From the NCBI GenBank assembly GCA_018895125.1, contig JAHIOR010000032.1:1-30013 (forward strand): a stretch of DNA of 30,013 nt, given 5' to 3'. Shown one piece after another: positions 7,004 to 14,907 of this stretch; position 1 is the first letter of the stretch; every line of letters begins with the position of its first letter. The notes under the pieces were generated by a model, which was not told where the DNA came from, made no database searches, and saw only the letters and a program-made list of their open reading frames with translations. The DNA is from Patescibacteria group bacterium. Its GTDB lineage: Bacteria; Patescibacteriota; Minisyncoccia; Minisyncoccales; GWA2-46-15. Both the position numbers and the translations under genes were made by a program.

Positions 7004-7588
7004 GTGAGCCAATACAAATATTATTTTAGAAAACCAAGGCTGGAGATAATCAAAGATATTTTAACGGTTTTAATGCTGACCGGGGCAGTTTGTATCGCCG
7101 CTACTTCACCTTATTTCGGCGTTAATTTAATGCGCTATTTCAAACGCGCAAGAAAGTATAAAAAAAGTGAAAGGAAAAATATTTATAATGCTTTTTATCG
7201 TCTTCGAAAAAATGGTTGCCTGGAACTTAATTTAAAAAATCATCAACTTTATATTTCTTTAACTGAAAAAGGGAAAAAGATGGCTGGCAGATTCCAGATA
7301 AACTTTTTAAAAATCAAAAAACCGTTGAAATGGGATGCAAAATGGCGCCTGGTGATTTTTGATATTCCTAATTTTCATGGAATTAAAAGATCTGTTTTTC
7401 GGGGAAAGCTTAAAGAACTAGGATTTTATCAGTTGCAAAAGAGTGTTTGGGTCCATCCTTATAACTGTCGCGATGAAATTAATTTGTTAAGAGAATTCTT
7501 TGGTTTAAGCAGGAAAGAAATCCGTTTGATTATCGCAAACGATATTGAGGATAGCGCCTCTATCAAAAAAGCGTTTCAGTTAAAGTAA
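7004..7588 (+). CDS. PaaX-like regulator with Cas2-like C-terminal domain
   Basis: 194 residues. The N-terminal half has a hydrophobic helix (ILTVLMLTGAVCIAATSPYF, about 18-37) followed by a winged-helix region (KKSERKNIYNAFYRLRKNGC, then beta hairpin LYISLTEKGKKM). The C-terminal half is the ferredoxin-like fold shared by PaaX and Cas2: WRLVIFDIPNFHGIKRSVFRGKL, then LGFYQLQKSVWVHPYNC. Proteins of this layout are often labelled Cas2 in Patescibacteria, but there is no cas1 or CRISPR array here, so an adaptation role is unlikely. A DNA-binding regulator is the better guess. The GTG start is supported by the TATAAT just upstream. The gene stands alone, bracketed by matching hairpins at 6923 and 7599 and preceded by two kinds of short repeat. 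Its target is unknown. Confidence 0.8.
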   Translation: MSQYKYYFRKPRLEIIKDILTVLMLTGAVCIAATSPYFGVNLMRYFKRARKYKKSERKNIYNAFYRLRKNGCLELNLKNHQLYISLTEKGKKMAGRFQINFLKIKKPLKWDAKWRLVIFDIPNFHGIKRSVFRGKLKELGFYQLQKSVWVHPYNCRDEINLLREFFGLSRKEIRLIIANDIEDSASIKKAFQLK

Positions 7589-7598
7589 TTTTCATTGT

Positions 7599-7632
7599 CC
7601 TTGTTAACTATCTGTATGCAATGTTAACGAGG
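7599..7632. repeat. 34-nt hairpin repeat, copy 2 (downstream of PaaX/Cas2-like gene)
   Basis: Arms CCTTGTTAAC and GTTAACGAGG with loop TATCTGTATGCAAT, 10 nt after the stop codon. It aligns without gaps to copy 1 at 6923. There is no T-run right after it, so it does not look like an ordinary terminator. Confidence 0.7.
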
Positions 7633-7647
7633 GGGTATATTTTATCG

Positions 7648-7677
7648 AGAGAATCAAATTTAAGAGAATCAAATTTA
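7648..7677 (+). repeat. 15-bp perfect tandem duplication
   Basis: AGAGAATCAAATTTA occurs twice in tandem (7648-7662, 7663-7677), in the intergenic space before the histidine phosphatase gene. A looser third version (GGAGAAAATCTAATTT) begins at 7681. Confidence 0.6.
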
Positions 7678-7698
7678 TATGGAGAAAATCTAATTTGG

Positions 7699-7727
7699 TT
7701 GAAATAAAGCAAAAATAATGCTATTTT
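7699..7727 (+). promoter_or_regulatory. Possible promoter of the phosphatase-to-metG operon
   Basis: TTGAAA (7699-7704), 17-nt spacer, TATTTT (7722-7727), then the ATG at 7735. If real, the long downstream operon would begin with a leaderless or near-leaderless start. Confidence 0.4.
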
Positions 7728-7734
7728 AGATAAT

Positions 7735-8313
7735 ATGATGAATCTTAAAAATCATTATTTTATTCTTAGGCACGGGCAAACAACCTGGCCCCATACTGAG
7801 ATTTGTTATCCTTCTGATAACAAAGAATCAGTGGGTTTGAGTCAGGATGGTATTTCTCAAATAAAGCTTGTTGCCGAAAGCTTAAAAAAAGAAAATATCA
7901 GCTTGATTTTTTGCTCTGAATATTTACGAGTTAGACTAACAGCTGAAATAGTAGCTTCAGCCTTAGGGTTAAAACCAGTGATTGATGCCAGACTTAACGA
8001 CACTGAGCTGGGAGATTATTACGGTAAGCCCAAGGCTAGTTTTTACCAAGAGTTTCCAGATCCTGCCAAAAGATTTGAGACGAAGTCTCCTATGGGCGGG
8101 GAAAGCTGGGATGAAGTTAAGGTTAGACAAATCAGCTTTTTAAAAGAAACCGAGCAAAAATATGATGGCCAGAATATTTTAGTTGTTGGCCACGGTGATA
8201 GCCTTTGGCTCTTAGAGGGCTTAATCAGACAAATGACAAATAAAGAGCTTTTAGAGGCTATCTTCGAGAAAAAAGAGTTTATTAAAAAAGGAGAGTTAAG
8301 AAAAATTAACTAA
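7735..8313 (+). CDS. Histidine phosphatase family protein (phosphoglycerate mutase-like)
   Basis: 192 residues of the branch-1 histidine phosphatase superfamily. The catalytic motif is ILRHGQTTW with RHG at 12-14 (phospho-acceptor His13). Next comes SLIFCSEYLRVRLTAEIVA, the region that supplies the second phosphate-binding Arg, and the acid/base Glu in LNDTELGDYYGK. The second catalytic His is in VVGHGDSLW (His153). These enzymes include cofactor-dependent phosphoglycerate mutases and broad phosphatases such as CobC and GpmB-like proteins; the short length favours a phosphatase. It stands 4 nt before ileS and appears to lead the operon. Confidence 0.85.
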   Translation: MMNLKNHYFILRHGQTTWPHTEICYPSDNKESVGLSQDGISQIKLVAESLKKENISLIFCSEYLRVRLTAEIVASALGLKPVIDARLNDTELGDYYGKPKASFYQEFPDPAKRFETKSPMGGESWDEVKVRQISFLKETEQKYDGQNILVVGHGDSLWLLEGLIRQMTNKELLEAIFEKKEFIKKGELRKIN

Positions 8314-8317
8314 ACTT

Positions 8318-11200
8318 ATGCCAGAGGCTATTAGCTTCCCAGAAAAAGAAGAAAAGATATTAAAGTTCTGGAAAAAGAACAAGATTTTTGAAAAATCAAT
8401 TGAACAACGGTCTGAAAATAACCCAGCTTCTTTTTATGACGGACCGCCTTTTGTAACCGGCGTGCCTCATTACGGTCATTTATTGGGAAGCATTGCTAAA
8501 GATATTATTCCCAGATATCTGGCCATGAAGGGTAAAAGAGTCAGGAGGGTTTGGGGTTGGGATTGTCATGGTTTGCCGATTGAAAACAAGGTTGAGCAAA
8601 AACTAGGGTTAAAAGACAGACGCGATATTGAAAAGATCGGACTTTTGAAGTTCATTAATGAATGCAAGGATTATGTTTCTCAAACCTCGGCAGAATGGAA
8701 TTGGTATATTGATAGGATTGGTCGCTGGGTAGATATGGATAATGCTTATAAAACCATGGATCTGACCTATATGGAGTCAGTCATTTGGGTTTTCAAAAAG
8801 CTTTACGACCAAGATTTGATTTATAAAGGAATGAGGATTTCCTTATTCTGTCCCCGTTGCTCGACCCCGATCTCTAATTTCGAGATTGCTATGGATAACT
8901 CTTACCAGGACAGGGAAGACACGGCCGTCACTCTTAAATTTAAGATTATTAATCAGGAATTTTTAAATAAATATAAGCTTAAAAAACCCTGTTATTTATT
9001 AGCTTGGACAACCACCCCTTGGAGCTGTGTTAGCGTTATGGGGCTGGCAGTTGGCGAGGGTTTTAATTATCAGATTATTGAAACAGATGAAGAGTGTTAT
9101 TTAATCGCTAAAAACGCGGTTGAAAAAACAATGACTGACTTGGAGTATAAAATAATCGGCGATTTGACCGGCAAAGAAATAGCAGGCTTAAGCTACGAGC
9201 ATTTATTTGATTATTATAATAGCCAATTTACAGGCTTTAAAACCTATTCGACCAGCTATGTTTCACAAGAAGAAGGCACTGGTATTGTGACCATTAATGG
9301 TGCTTTTGGTGACGTTGATATGGACTCAAGTAAAAAATACAATCTGCCGATTATTGTCAATGTTGACGAAGAGGGTAAGTTTACCCCAGAAGTAAAGGTT
9401 TGTCCTGGAATTTATGTCAAAGATGCGCAGAAATTAATCATTGATGACCTTAAAGAGCGTAATTTACTTTTCAAAGAAGAAAAGATTATTCACTCTTATC
9501 CTTTTTGTTATCGTTGTGAAACGCCTTTGATTTACCGGGCTCAGGATAGTTGGTTTATTAGCATTGAAAAGTTAAGACAAAAACTTTTAGATAAAAACCA
9601 AGATGTTCATTGGGTTCCGAAACATTTTAAAGAGGGTCGGTTTAGCGAGGGAATTAAAACAGCTCCAGACTGGTGTATTTCCAGGACCCGTTATTGGGCC
9701 ACGGCCATGCCAGTTTGGGAATGTCAGCAATGTGAAAATAGGGAGGTTTTCGGTTCAATTGCTGATATTGAGAAAAGGAGCGGTCAAAAAGTAAAAGACC
9801 TGCATCGTCCTTTTATTGATGAAATAGTTTTTAAATGTTTGAAATGCGACAATGAAATGAAAAGGGTTAAAGAAGTTTTGGATTGCTGGTTGGATTCAGG
9901 TTCAATGCCTTATGCTGAAAGACATTATCCTTTTGAGAATAAAGAAGACTTTGAAAAAAGTTTTCCAGCTGATTATATCTCAGAATACACAGGACAGGTT
10001 CGGGCTTGGTTTTATGTTTTACACGTTTTAGGCGTTGCTTTATTTGATTCCAATTGTTTTAAGAATGTGGTTGTTTCCGGAGTTATCATGGGTACTGACG
10101 GCCGGAAGATGAGTAAAAGCTTTCATAATTATCCAGATCCCAAGGGAGTTCTTGAAAAGTATGGCGGCGATGCCCTCAGGCTTTATTTAATGGGCAGTCC
10201 GACTATGTCTGGCCAGGATATGAATATTTCAGAGGAAGGAATTAAAGAACAGGTTAAAAAGATAAACTTAATCTATTGGAACTGCTATAATTATTTCAAA
10301 ACTTTTGCTGACTTTAATGCTTTTGACTTTAAGAAAGAATTGATAACCTCGGTTGATAATCTTCTTGATCTTTGGATTCTAAGCCGAGCCAATAGATTCC
10401 TTAAGGATTTTGCCTCTTATATGGATAACTATCATATTCCCGAATCAGTCAGGCTGGTGCCCGAGTTTTTGGACGATCTTTCGAGGTGGTACATTAGGAG
10501 AAGCAGAGACAGACTTAGGGCTGGTGATAAAAAGGCGCTGAGCACTCTTTACCGAGTTTTAATTCTTTTTACCAAGACCGCAGCCCCGCTAATTCCTTTT
10601 TTAACTGAAGAAATTTATAAGAGCCTAAGCGATGATAAAGAATCGGTTCATTTAGAAGACTGGCCAGAGTTTTTAGAGAAATTAATTAATAGCGATCTTG
10701 AAGAAAAGATGGCTATAGTCAGAAGTATTTCCACCCAGGCGTTAGCTGAGAGGGCCAAAATGGGTATTAAGATCAGGCAACCATTATCAGAACTAAAAAT
10801 AAAAGACGAAAGAATCCGGCACGATCAGGATTTTTTAAATCTAATTAAAGAAGAAGTTAACGTTAAGGAGGTTATTTTTGATGACAATCTTAAAGAGGAG
10901 CTTTGGTTAAACCCAGAAATTGACAAGAAATTGAAGCAAGAAGGCTTATTAAGAGAGTTAATTCGAAATATCCAACAGATGAGGAAATTGGCTGATTTAA
11001 AGCCTGGCGATAAAATTACAATTGGTTATTCGGCCTCAGAAGATGATGAGCTAGCGATTGAGAAAGACAGACCAGTTATTTTAAAAGAAACTTTTGCCAA
11101 ATCTTTAGAAGCAGTTGCCAAAAACTCGTCTGGATTTGATTGTCAGAAAGAAATGGATTTTGATAAGGGGAAACTTTGGCTGGGTATCAAAAAAGTTTAA
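8318..11200 (+). CDS. ileS: Isoleucine--tRNA ligase, eukaryote-like type
   Basis: Class Ia synthetase charging tRNA-Ile and editing Val-tRNA-Ile. The 960-residue protein starts with FPEKEEKILKFWKKNKIFEK and has HYGH (HIGH) at 51-54 in FVTGVPHYGHLLGS. GWDCHGLPIENKVEQKLG follows, then a CP1 editing domain around 195-400 with AWTTTPWS. WDCxHGLPxE and the KMSKS loop (597-601, in GRKMSKSFHNYPDP) agree with the eukaryote-like IleRS2 group rather than the E. coli type. The C-terminal zinc module of bacterial IleRS1 is absent. Two Cys pairs (CPRCST near 180, CQQC and CLKC around 470-510) may bind zinc. It lies between the phosphatase gene and recO with gaps of 4 and 7 nt. Confidence 0.95.
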   Translation: MPEAISFPEKEEKILKFWKKNKIFEKSIEQRSENNPASFYDGPPFVTGVPHYGHLLGSIAKDIIPRYLAMKGKRVRRVWGWDCHGLPIENKVEQKLGLKDRRDIEKIGLLKFINECKDYVSQTSAEWNWYIDRIGRWVDMDNAYKTMDLTYMESVIWVFKKLYDQDLIYKGMRISLFCPRCSTPISNFEIAMDNSYQDREDTAVTLKFKIINQEFLNKYKLKKPCYLLAWTTTPWSCVSVMGLAVGEGFNYQIIETDEECYLIAKNAVEKTMTDLEYKIIGDLTGKEIAGLSYEHLFDYYNSQFTGFKTYSTSYVSQEEGTGIVTINGAFGDVDMDSSKKYNLPIIVNVDEEGKFTPEVKVCPGIYVKDAQKLIIDDLKERNLLFKEEKIIHSYPFCYRCETPLIYRAQDSWFISIEKLRQKLLDKNQDVHWVPKHFKEGRFSEGIKTAPDWCISRTRYWATAMPVWECQQCENREVFGSIADIEKRSGQKVKDLHRPFIDEIVFKCLKCDNEMKRVKEVLDCWLDSGSMPYAERHYPFENKEDFEKSFPADYISEYTGQVRAWFYVLHVLGVALFDSNCFKNVVVSGVIMGTDGRKMSKSFHNYPDPKGVLEKYGGDALRLYLMGSPTMSGQDMNISEEGIKEQVKKINLIYWNCYNYFKTFADFNAFDFKKELITSVDNLLDLWILSRANRFLKDFASYMDNYHIPESVRLVPEFLDDLSRWYIRRSRDRLRAGDKKALSTLYRVLILFTKTAAPLIPFLTEEIYKSLSDDKESVHLEDWPEFLEKLINSDLEEKMAIVRSISTQALAERAKMGIKIRQPLSELKIKDERIRHDQDFLNLIKEEVNVKEVIFDDNLKEELWLNPEIDKKLKQEGLLRELIRNIQQMRKLADLKPGDKITIGYSASEDDELAIEKDRPVILKETFAKSLEAVAKNSSGFDCQKEMDFDKGKLWLGIKKV

Positions 11201-11207
11201 TTATTGT

Positions 11208-11936
11208 ATGTTTGTTCGTCATCGTAGCCAGGGCTACGTTTTAAAAAGAGAGAATGTTAACGAGGCCGATCAAGTTTTTTCAATCTATACCAAGGATTTT
11301 GGTGAAATTAGGGTTTTAGCCAAGGCTAGTCGTCGTTTAAATTCAAAATTAAGAAGTTTTATTCAGGTCCTTACCCTAGTTGAGATAGAATTTGTTCAGG
11401 GAAAAACGATTAAGACGTTAACAGATGCTGTTTTAATTGAGAGATTTAGTAGTATTAAGAAAAATCTTCTAAAATTACGACTGACCTATAATTTTGGCAG
11501 AACTTTTAATTCCTTAGTTAAAATCCAGGAAACCGATGATAATCTTTGGAGATTGCTTGATAGATTTTTCCATATTTTAGATTTAGAAAAAGAGGATGCG
11601 AATAAGTTGGAAATACTTTATTATTACTTTTTTTGGAATCTTTTAGACGTTTTAGGATACCGGCCGGAGTTAAAATCATGCACTTCTTGTCGTCAGAAAC
11701 CGCTTCCTGATAAATTCTTTTGGATCAGCCATCAGGGCGGTCTAGTTTGTAAAAACTGCGTTAATAAGGTAAAAACAAAGGTAGATAAGATTGATATCCA
11801 GACTTTAAAGATTTTAAGGATTATTCTCGATTATGATTGGAAAGTTTCCAGAAGGCTGAAAATTGATCCAGAGATAAGACGAGGTTTAAAAATAATTAGT
11901 AAAAAATATTTTAACCACATTTACGAAAAAAGATGA
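11208..11936 (+). CDS. recO: DNA repair protein RecO
   Basis: RecO anneals SSB-coated single strands and with RecR loads RecA. From ATG 11208 the product is 242 residues and begins MFVRHRSQGYVLKRENVNEADQ, the normal RecO OB-fold start (..GIVLK...EAD). The open frame extends back to 11115, but that part overlaps ileS by about 90 nt and adds nothing like RecO, so 11208 is preferred. The OB fold spans about 1-80, with a helical domain after it. A four-Cys zinc knuckle (CTSCRQK ... GLVCKNCVNK, about 159-186) is intact. The 3' end overlaps the next gene by 4 nt (ATGA). Confidence 0.92.
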   Translation: MFVRHRSQGYVLKRENVNEADQVFSIYTKDFGEIRVLAKASRRLNSKLRSFIQVLTLVEIEFVQGKTIKTLTDAVLIERFSSIKKNLLKLRLTYNFGRTFNSLVKIQETDDNLWRLLDRFFHILDLEKEDANKLEILYYYFFWNLLDVLGYRPELKSCTSCRQKPLPDKFFWISHQGGLVCKNCVNKVKTKVDKIDIQTLKILRIILDYDWKVSRRLKIDPEIRRGLKIISKKYFNHIYEKR

Positions 11937-13594
11937 ATAAAAAAACTGTCCGTTATATTATTATTTTTATCCTAATTTTAGCTGTTGCTGGTTTTTGGTA
12001 TTTTCAGAGAAACTCTTTTTCTAAAGAAATAATGAAGTTAGAAATACTGGGACCGGAAACAACCGAAGTTGGTCAGAAAGTTGATTATGTTCTAAAATAC
12101 AAAAATAACGGGGATATAACTTTAATTAATGCCAAACTTAGCTTTGAGTTTCCTGAGAATTCTCTAACCGAAGACAATAAAATCAGAATCGAACAGAATT
12201 TGGAAGATATTTATCCAGGAGAAGAAAAAACCATCACTCTTTCGGGCCGTATTTTAGGACAGGAGAATGAATTAAAAAAAGCCCAGGCATGGCTGTCATT
12301 CCAACCTAAAAATCTTAAAGCCAGGTATGAAGTTTCCACGACTCAGACCACGGTAATTAAGTTCTCGCCGTTGACCTTTGAGTTTGATTTGCCGTCAAAG
12401 ATTGAAGCGGAAAAAGACTTTAGTTTTTCCCTAAATTATTTCTCTAACGTTGATTATCCATTATCTCAACTCAGAGTTAAGATTGAATACCCGGCTGGCT
12501 TTGAATTTGTCGACAGTACCCCTAAAGCCTTAGAAAAAGATGAATGGCAAGTGCCAATTCTTAATAAGGCTGATGGTGGTCGGATCAAGATTTTCGGCAG
12601 GATTAATGGCAATATTGGCGAGCAGAAAATGTTTAGGGCCAGTTTTGGCATGTGGCAGGATGGAAATTTCATTCTACTCAAGGAGGCGTCTCGGGGAGCA
12701 GAGATTATCAGACCAACGATCTATCTTTCCCAATTAGTTAACGGCGCCTCTGATTACGTGGCTAGTTCCGGAGACACTCTTCATTACGAAATCTTTTTTA
12801 GGAATATTGGCAGCTCTCCTTTTGAAAATCTTTTTCTAGTGGTTAATCTAGAAGGTTCTTTATTTGATTTAACCAGCCTTCAGTCTCCGAATGCCAACTA
12901 TCATCAAGGCAACAGCTCAATGATTTGGGATTGGAAGAAGAATCCACAGCTTAGGTTTCTAGACGAAGACGAAGAGGGTAAAGTAGAATTTTGGATCGCT
13001 CTTAAGAAGGAAGTAGCTACAGTTGGTCCTAGGGATAAAAATTTAATTTTAAAGAATAGTGTTAACTTATCCCCAGCCAAAGAAGAGTTTTCCTTAAAAG
13101 TTAATTCAAAATTAGATTTAGATCAGCAAGTATTTTTCAACAGCGATCTTTTCCAAGCCTCCGGCAGTTTGCCATTAAGGGTTGGCCAGCCAACAGCTTT
13201 AACCGTAACTTGGAAATTAAAGAATTTCTATAACGACTTAAGAAATACTAAAGTTAAGGCAACTTTGCCTAGCTGGGTGAGTTTGACCGGCCAGTTGTTG
13301 CCGCGAAATTCTTCATTTGTTTTTGATTCTCAATCCCGAGAGATAATTTGGGATTTAGGGGAGATAAAGGCGGGCCAAGGCGCTAACGGCACTGATAGTC
13401 CCAGCCTTTCTTTCCAAATATTATTAACCCCTAATTCTTCTCAATTAGGGCAAACACCCGGAATTATAAATAGGGCTCAGGCTTTCGGAGACGATACTTG
13501 GACCCAAGAACCAATTGAATCAGAAATTAAAACAGCTAGCAGTGGCTCTTTAAGCGATCCGGGGTTTGATTATTCCCAAGGAATTGTTCAGTAA
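11933..13594 (+). CDS. Membrane-anchored protein with about four Ig-like/DUF11-type repeats
   Basis: Not a protein I recognise by name. The 553 residues begin with a short basic stretch and one hydrophobic helix (about 8-25, YIIIFILILAVAGFWYF), giving a signal-anchor with the rest outside. The exterior reads as roughly four beta-sandwich units: about 35-145 (EVGQKVDYVLKYKNNGD), 148-262 (EAEKDFSFSLNYFSNVDYPL), 266-395 (SGDTLHYEIFFRNIGSSPF) and 400-535 (VGQPTALTVTWKLKNFYNDL). Each has the pattern of a CARDB/DUF11 repeat, with a nongap-like NNGD or NIG turn. The C-terminus (SDPGFDYSQGIVQ) has no sortase motif or second membrane helix. A surface structural or adhesion role is inferred. It starts inside the recO stop and ends 2 nt before glyS. 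Confidence 0.7.
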   Translation: MNKKTVRYIIIFILILAVAGFWYFQRNSFSKEIMKLEILGPETTEVGQKVDYVLKYKNNGDITLINAKLSFEFPENSLTEDNKIRIEQNLEDIYPGEEKTITLSGRILGQENELKKAQAWLSFQPKNLKARYEVSTTQTTVIKFSPLTFEFDLPSKIEAEKDFSFSLNYFSNVDYPLSQLRVKIEYPAGFEFVDSTPKALEKDEWQVPILNKADGGRIKIFGRINGNIGEQKMFRASFGMWQDGNFILLKEASRGAEIIRPTIYLSQLVNGASDYVASSGDTLHYEIFFRNIGSSPFENLFLVVNLEGSLFDLTSLQSPNANYHQGNSSMIWDWKKNPQLRFLDEDEEGKVEFWIALKKEVATVGPRDKNLILKNSVNLSPAKEEFSLKVNSKLDLDQQVFFNSDLFQASGSLPLRVGQPTALTVTWKLKNFYNDLRNTKVKATLPSWVSLTGQLLPRNSSFVFDSQSREIIWDLGEIKAGQGANGTDSPSLSFQILLTPNSSQLGQTPGIINRAQAFGDDTWTQEPIESEIKTASSGSLSDPGFDYSQGIVQ

Positions 13595-13596
13595 AT

Positions 13597-14907
13597 ATGC
13601 CAGAAGAAAAAACAAAGGATAATCTAATGGAAAAAATTGTTTCTCTTTGCAAGCGTCGGGGTTTTGTTTTTCCCGGCAGTGATATTTATGGAGGTTTGCA
13701 GGGTTTTTATGATTACGGCCCATTAGGTTCAGAGGTTAAAAATAATCTCAAACAATTATGGTGGCGCTGGATGACGAGAGAACACGAAAGCATTGTTGGT
13801 ATTGATGGCAGTATTATTACTCATCCTAAGGTTTGGGAGGCGAGCGGCCACGTTAAGAGTTTTGTTGATCCTTTGTCAGAATGTAAAAAATGCCACCATC
13901 GTTTTAAGGCAGACGACTTAGATGGCAATGATTGTCCCGATTGTGACGGCAAGCTGACTGAGCCTAGGAATTATAATATCTTAATGCCAACTGAACTGGG
14001 CGTAATTGAAGGAGAAAAAACAAAAACTTATTTGCGAGGCGAAGCCTGCCAGAATATTTATTTGAATTTTAAGAATGTTTTAAATTCCAGTCGTTTGCAA
14101 ATTCCTTTTGGTATTTGCCAGATTGGTAAAGCTTTTAGAAATGAGGTTACTCCGGGAAATTTTCTTTATCGGCAGAGAGAATTCGAGCAATGGGATTTAC
14201 AATGGTTTGTTGATCCCAAAGAGGCTGATAAGTGGTTTGAATTTTGGAAGGAAGAAAGAATGAATTGGTATAAGAAATTATTCACTCATCCGGAAAATCT
14301 TGGTTTCTTTGAGCATACGAAGTTGGCTCATTATGCCAAGAAAGCTTTTGATATTGAATATTTAAAATCGCCATTCGGTAATAAAGAAATGGAGGGAATC
14401 CATTGGCGCGGAGACTGGGATCTTTCCGGCCATAGTAAGTATTCTGGTCAGGATTTGAGTTATACTAATCCTGTCACTAATGAAAGATTTATTCCTTGGA
14501 TTATTGAAACTTCAGGCGGAGTTGATCGAACCTTTTTATTCTTAATGATTGATGCTTACACTGAAGAAAAAGACAGAATTGTTTTAAAATTAGATCCAAG
14601 GATTGCCCCCTATAAAGCAGCTGTCTTCCCGCTTCTGGCCAATAAACCGGAATTAGTCAGTAAAGCTCGGGAAATTTTTGAGGCTTTAAGGCTAGATTTT
14701 TCCGTTGTTTGGGATGACAGAGGTAATATTGGAAAAAGATATTATTCTCAAGATGAGGTGGGAACAAAATGGTGCATTACTTGCGATTTTCAGACCTTGG
14801 AGGACAAAACTGTAACCATTAGAGATCGAGACACAACCAAACAAGAAAGGATTAAAATTAATGAGCTGTCGGGATTTTTAGAAGATAAATTAAAGCCAAA
14901 TGCTTAA
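13597..14907 (+). CDS. glyS: Glycine--tRNA ligase, alpha2 dimer type
   Basis: Class II synthetase. The 436-residue sequence has the single-chain (alpha2) organisation: RRGFVFPGSDIYGGLQGFYDYGPLG at 17-41, motif 1 and the Gly pocket; a Cys-rich module CKKCHHRF ... CPDCDGK near 92-120; motif 2 around FRNEVTPGNFLYRQREFEQW; motif 3 with IETSGGVDRTFLFLMIDAY; and a C-terminal anticodon-binding domain (APYKAAVFPLL to KLKPNA). All three class II motifs look complete. The E. coli-type alpha2-beta2 glyQ/glyS enzyme is a different family. It overlaps the following M16 gene by 8 nt. Confidence 0.95.
   Translation: MPEEKTKDNLMEKIVSLCKRRGFVFPGSDIYGGLQGFYDYGPLGSEVKNNLKQLWWRWMTREHESIVGIDGSIITHPKVWEASGHVKSFVDPLSECKKCHHRFKADDLDGNDCPDCDGKLTEPRNYNILMPTELGVIEGEKTKTYLRGEACQNIYLNFKNVLNSSRLQIPFGICQIGKAFRNEVTPGNFLYRQREFEQWDLQWFVDPKEADKWFEFWKEERMNWYKKLFTHPENLGFFEHTKLAHYAKKAFDIEYLKSPFGNKEMEGIHWRGDWDLSGHSKYSGQDLSYTNPVTNERFIPWIIETSGGVDRTFLFLMIDAYTEEKDRIVLKLDPRIAPYKAAVFPLLANKPELVSKAREIFEALRLDFSVVWDDRGNIGKRYYSQDEVGTKWCITCDFQTLEDKTVTIRDRDTTKQERIKINELSGFLEDKLKPNA

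Noticed and set aside
7004..7588. True CRISPR adaptation protein Cas2
   Set aside because: No cas1, no other cas genes and no repeat-spacer array in the window; the winged-helix N-terminus fits a PaaX-type regulator. The flanking hairpins are a single pair, not an array.
7599..7632. Hairpin as an ordinary terminator of the PaaX/Cas2-like gene
   Set aside because: No T-run follows it, and a matching copy exists upstream of the gene where a terminator is not needed.
11115..11207. Longer recO start overlapping ileS
   Set aside because: The extra 31 residues are ileS sequence in another frame; RecO similarity begins at ATG 11208.
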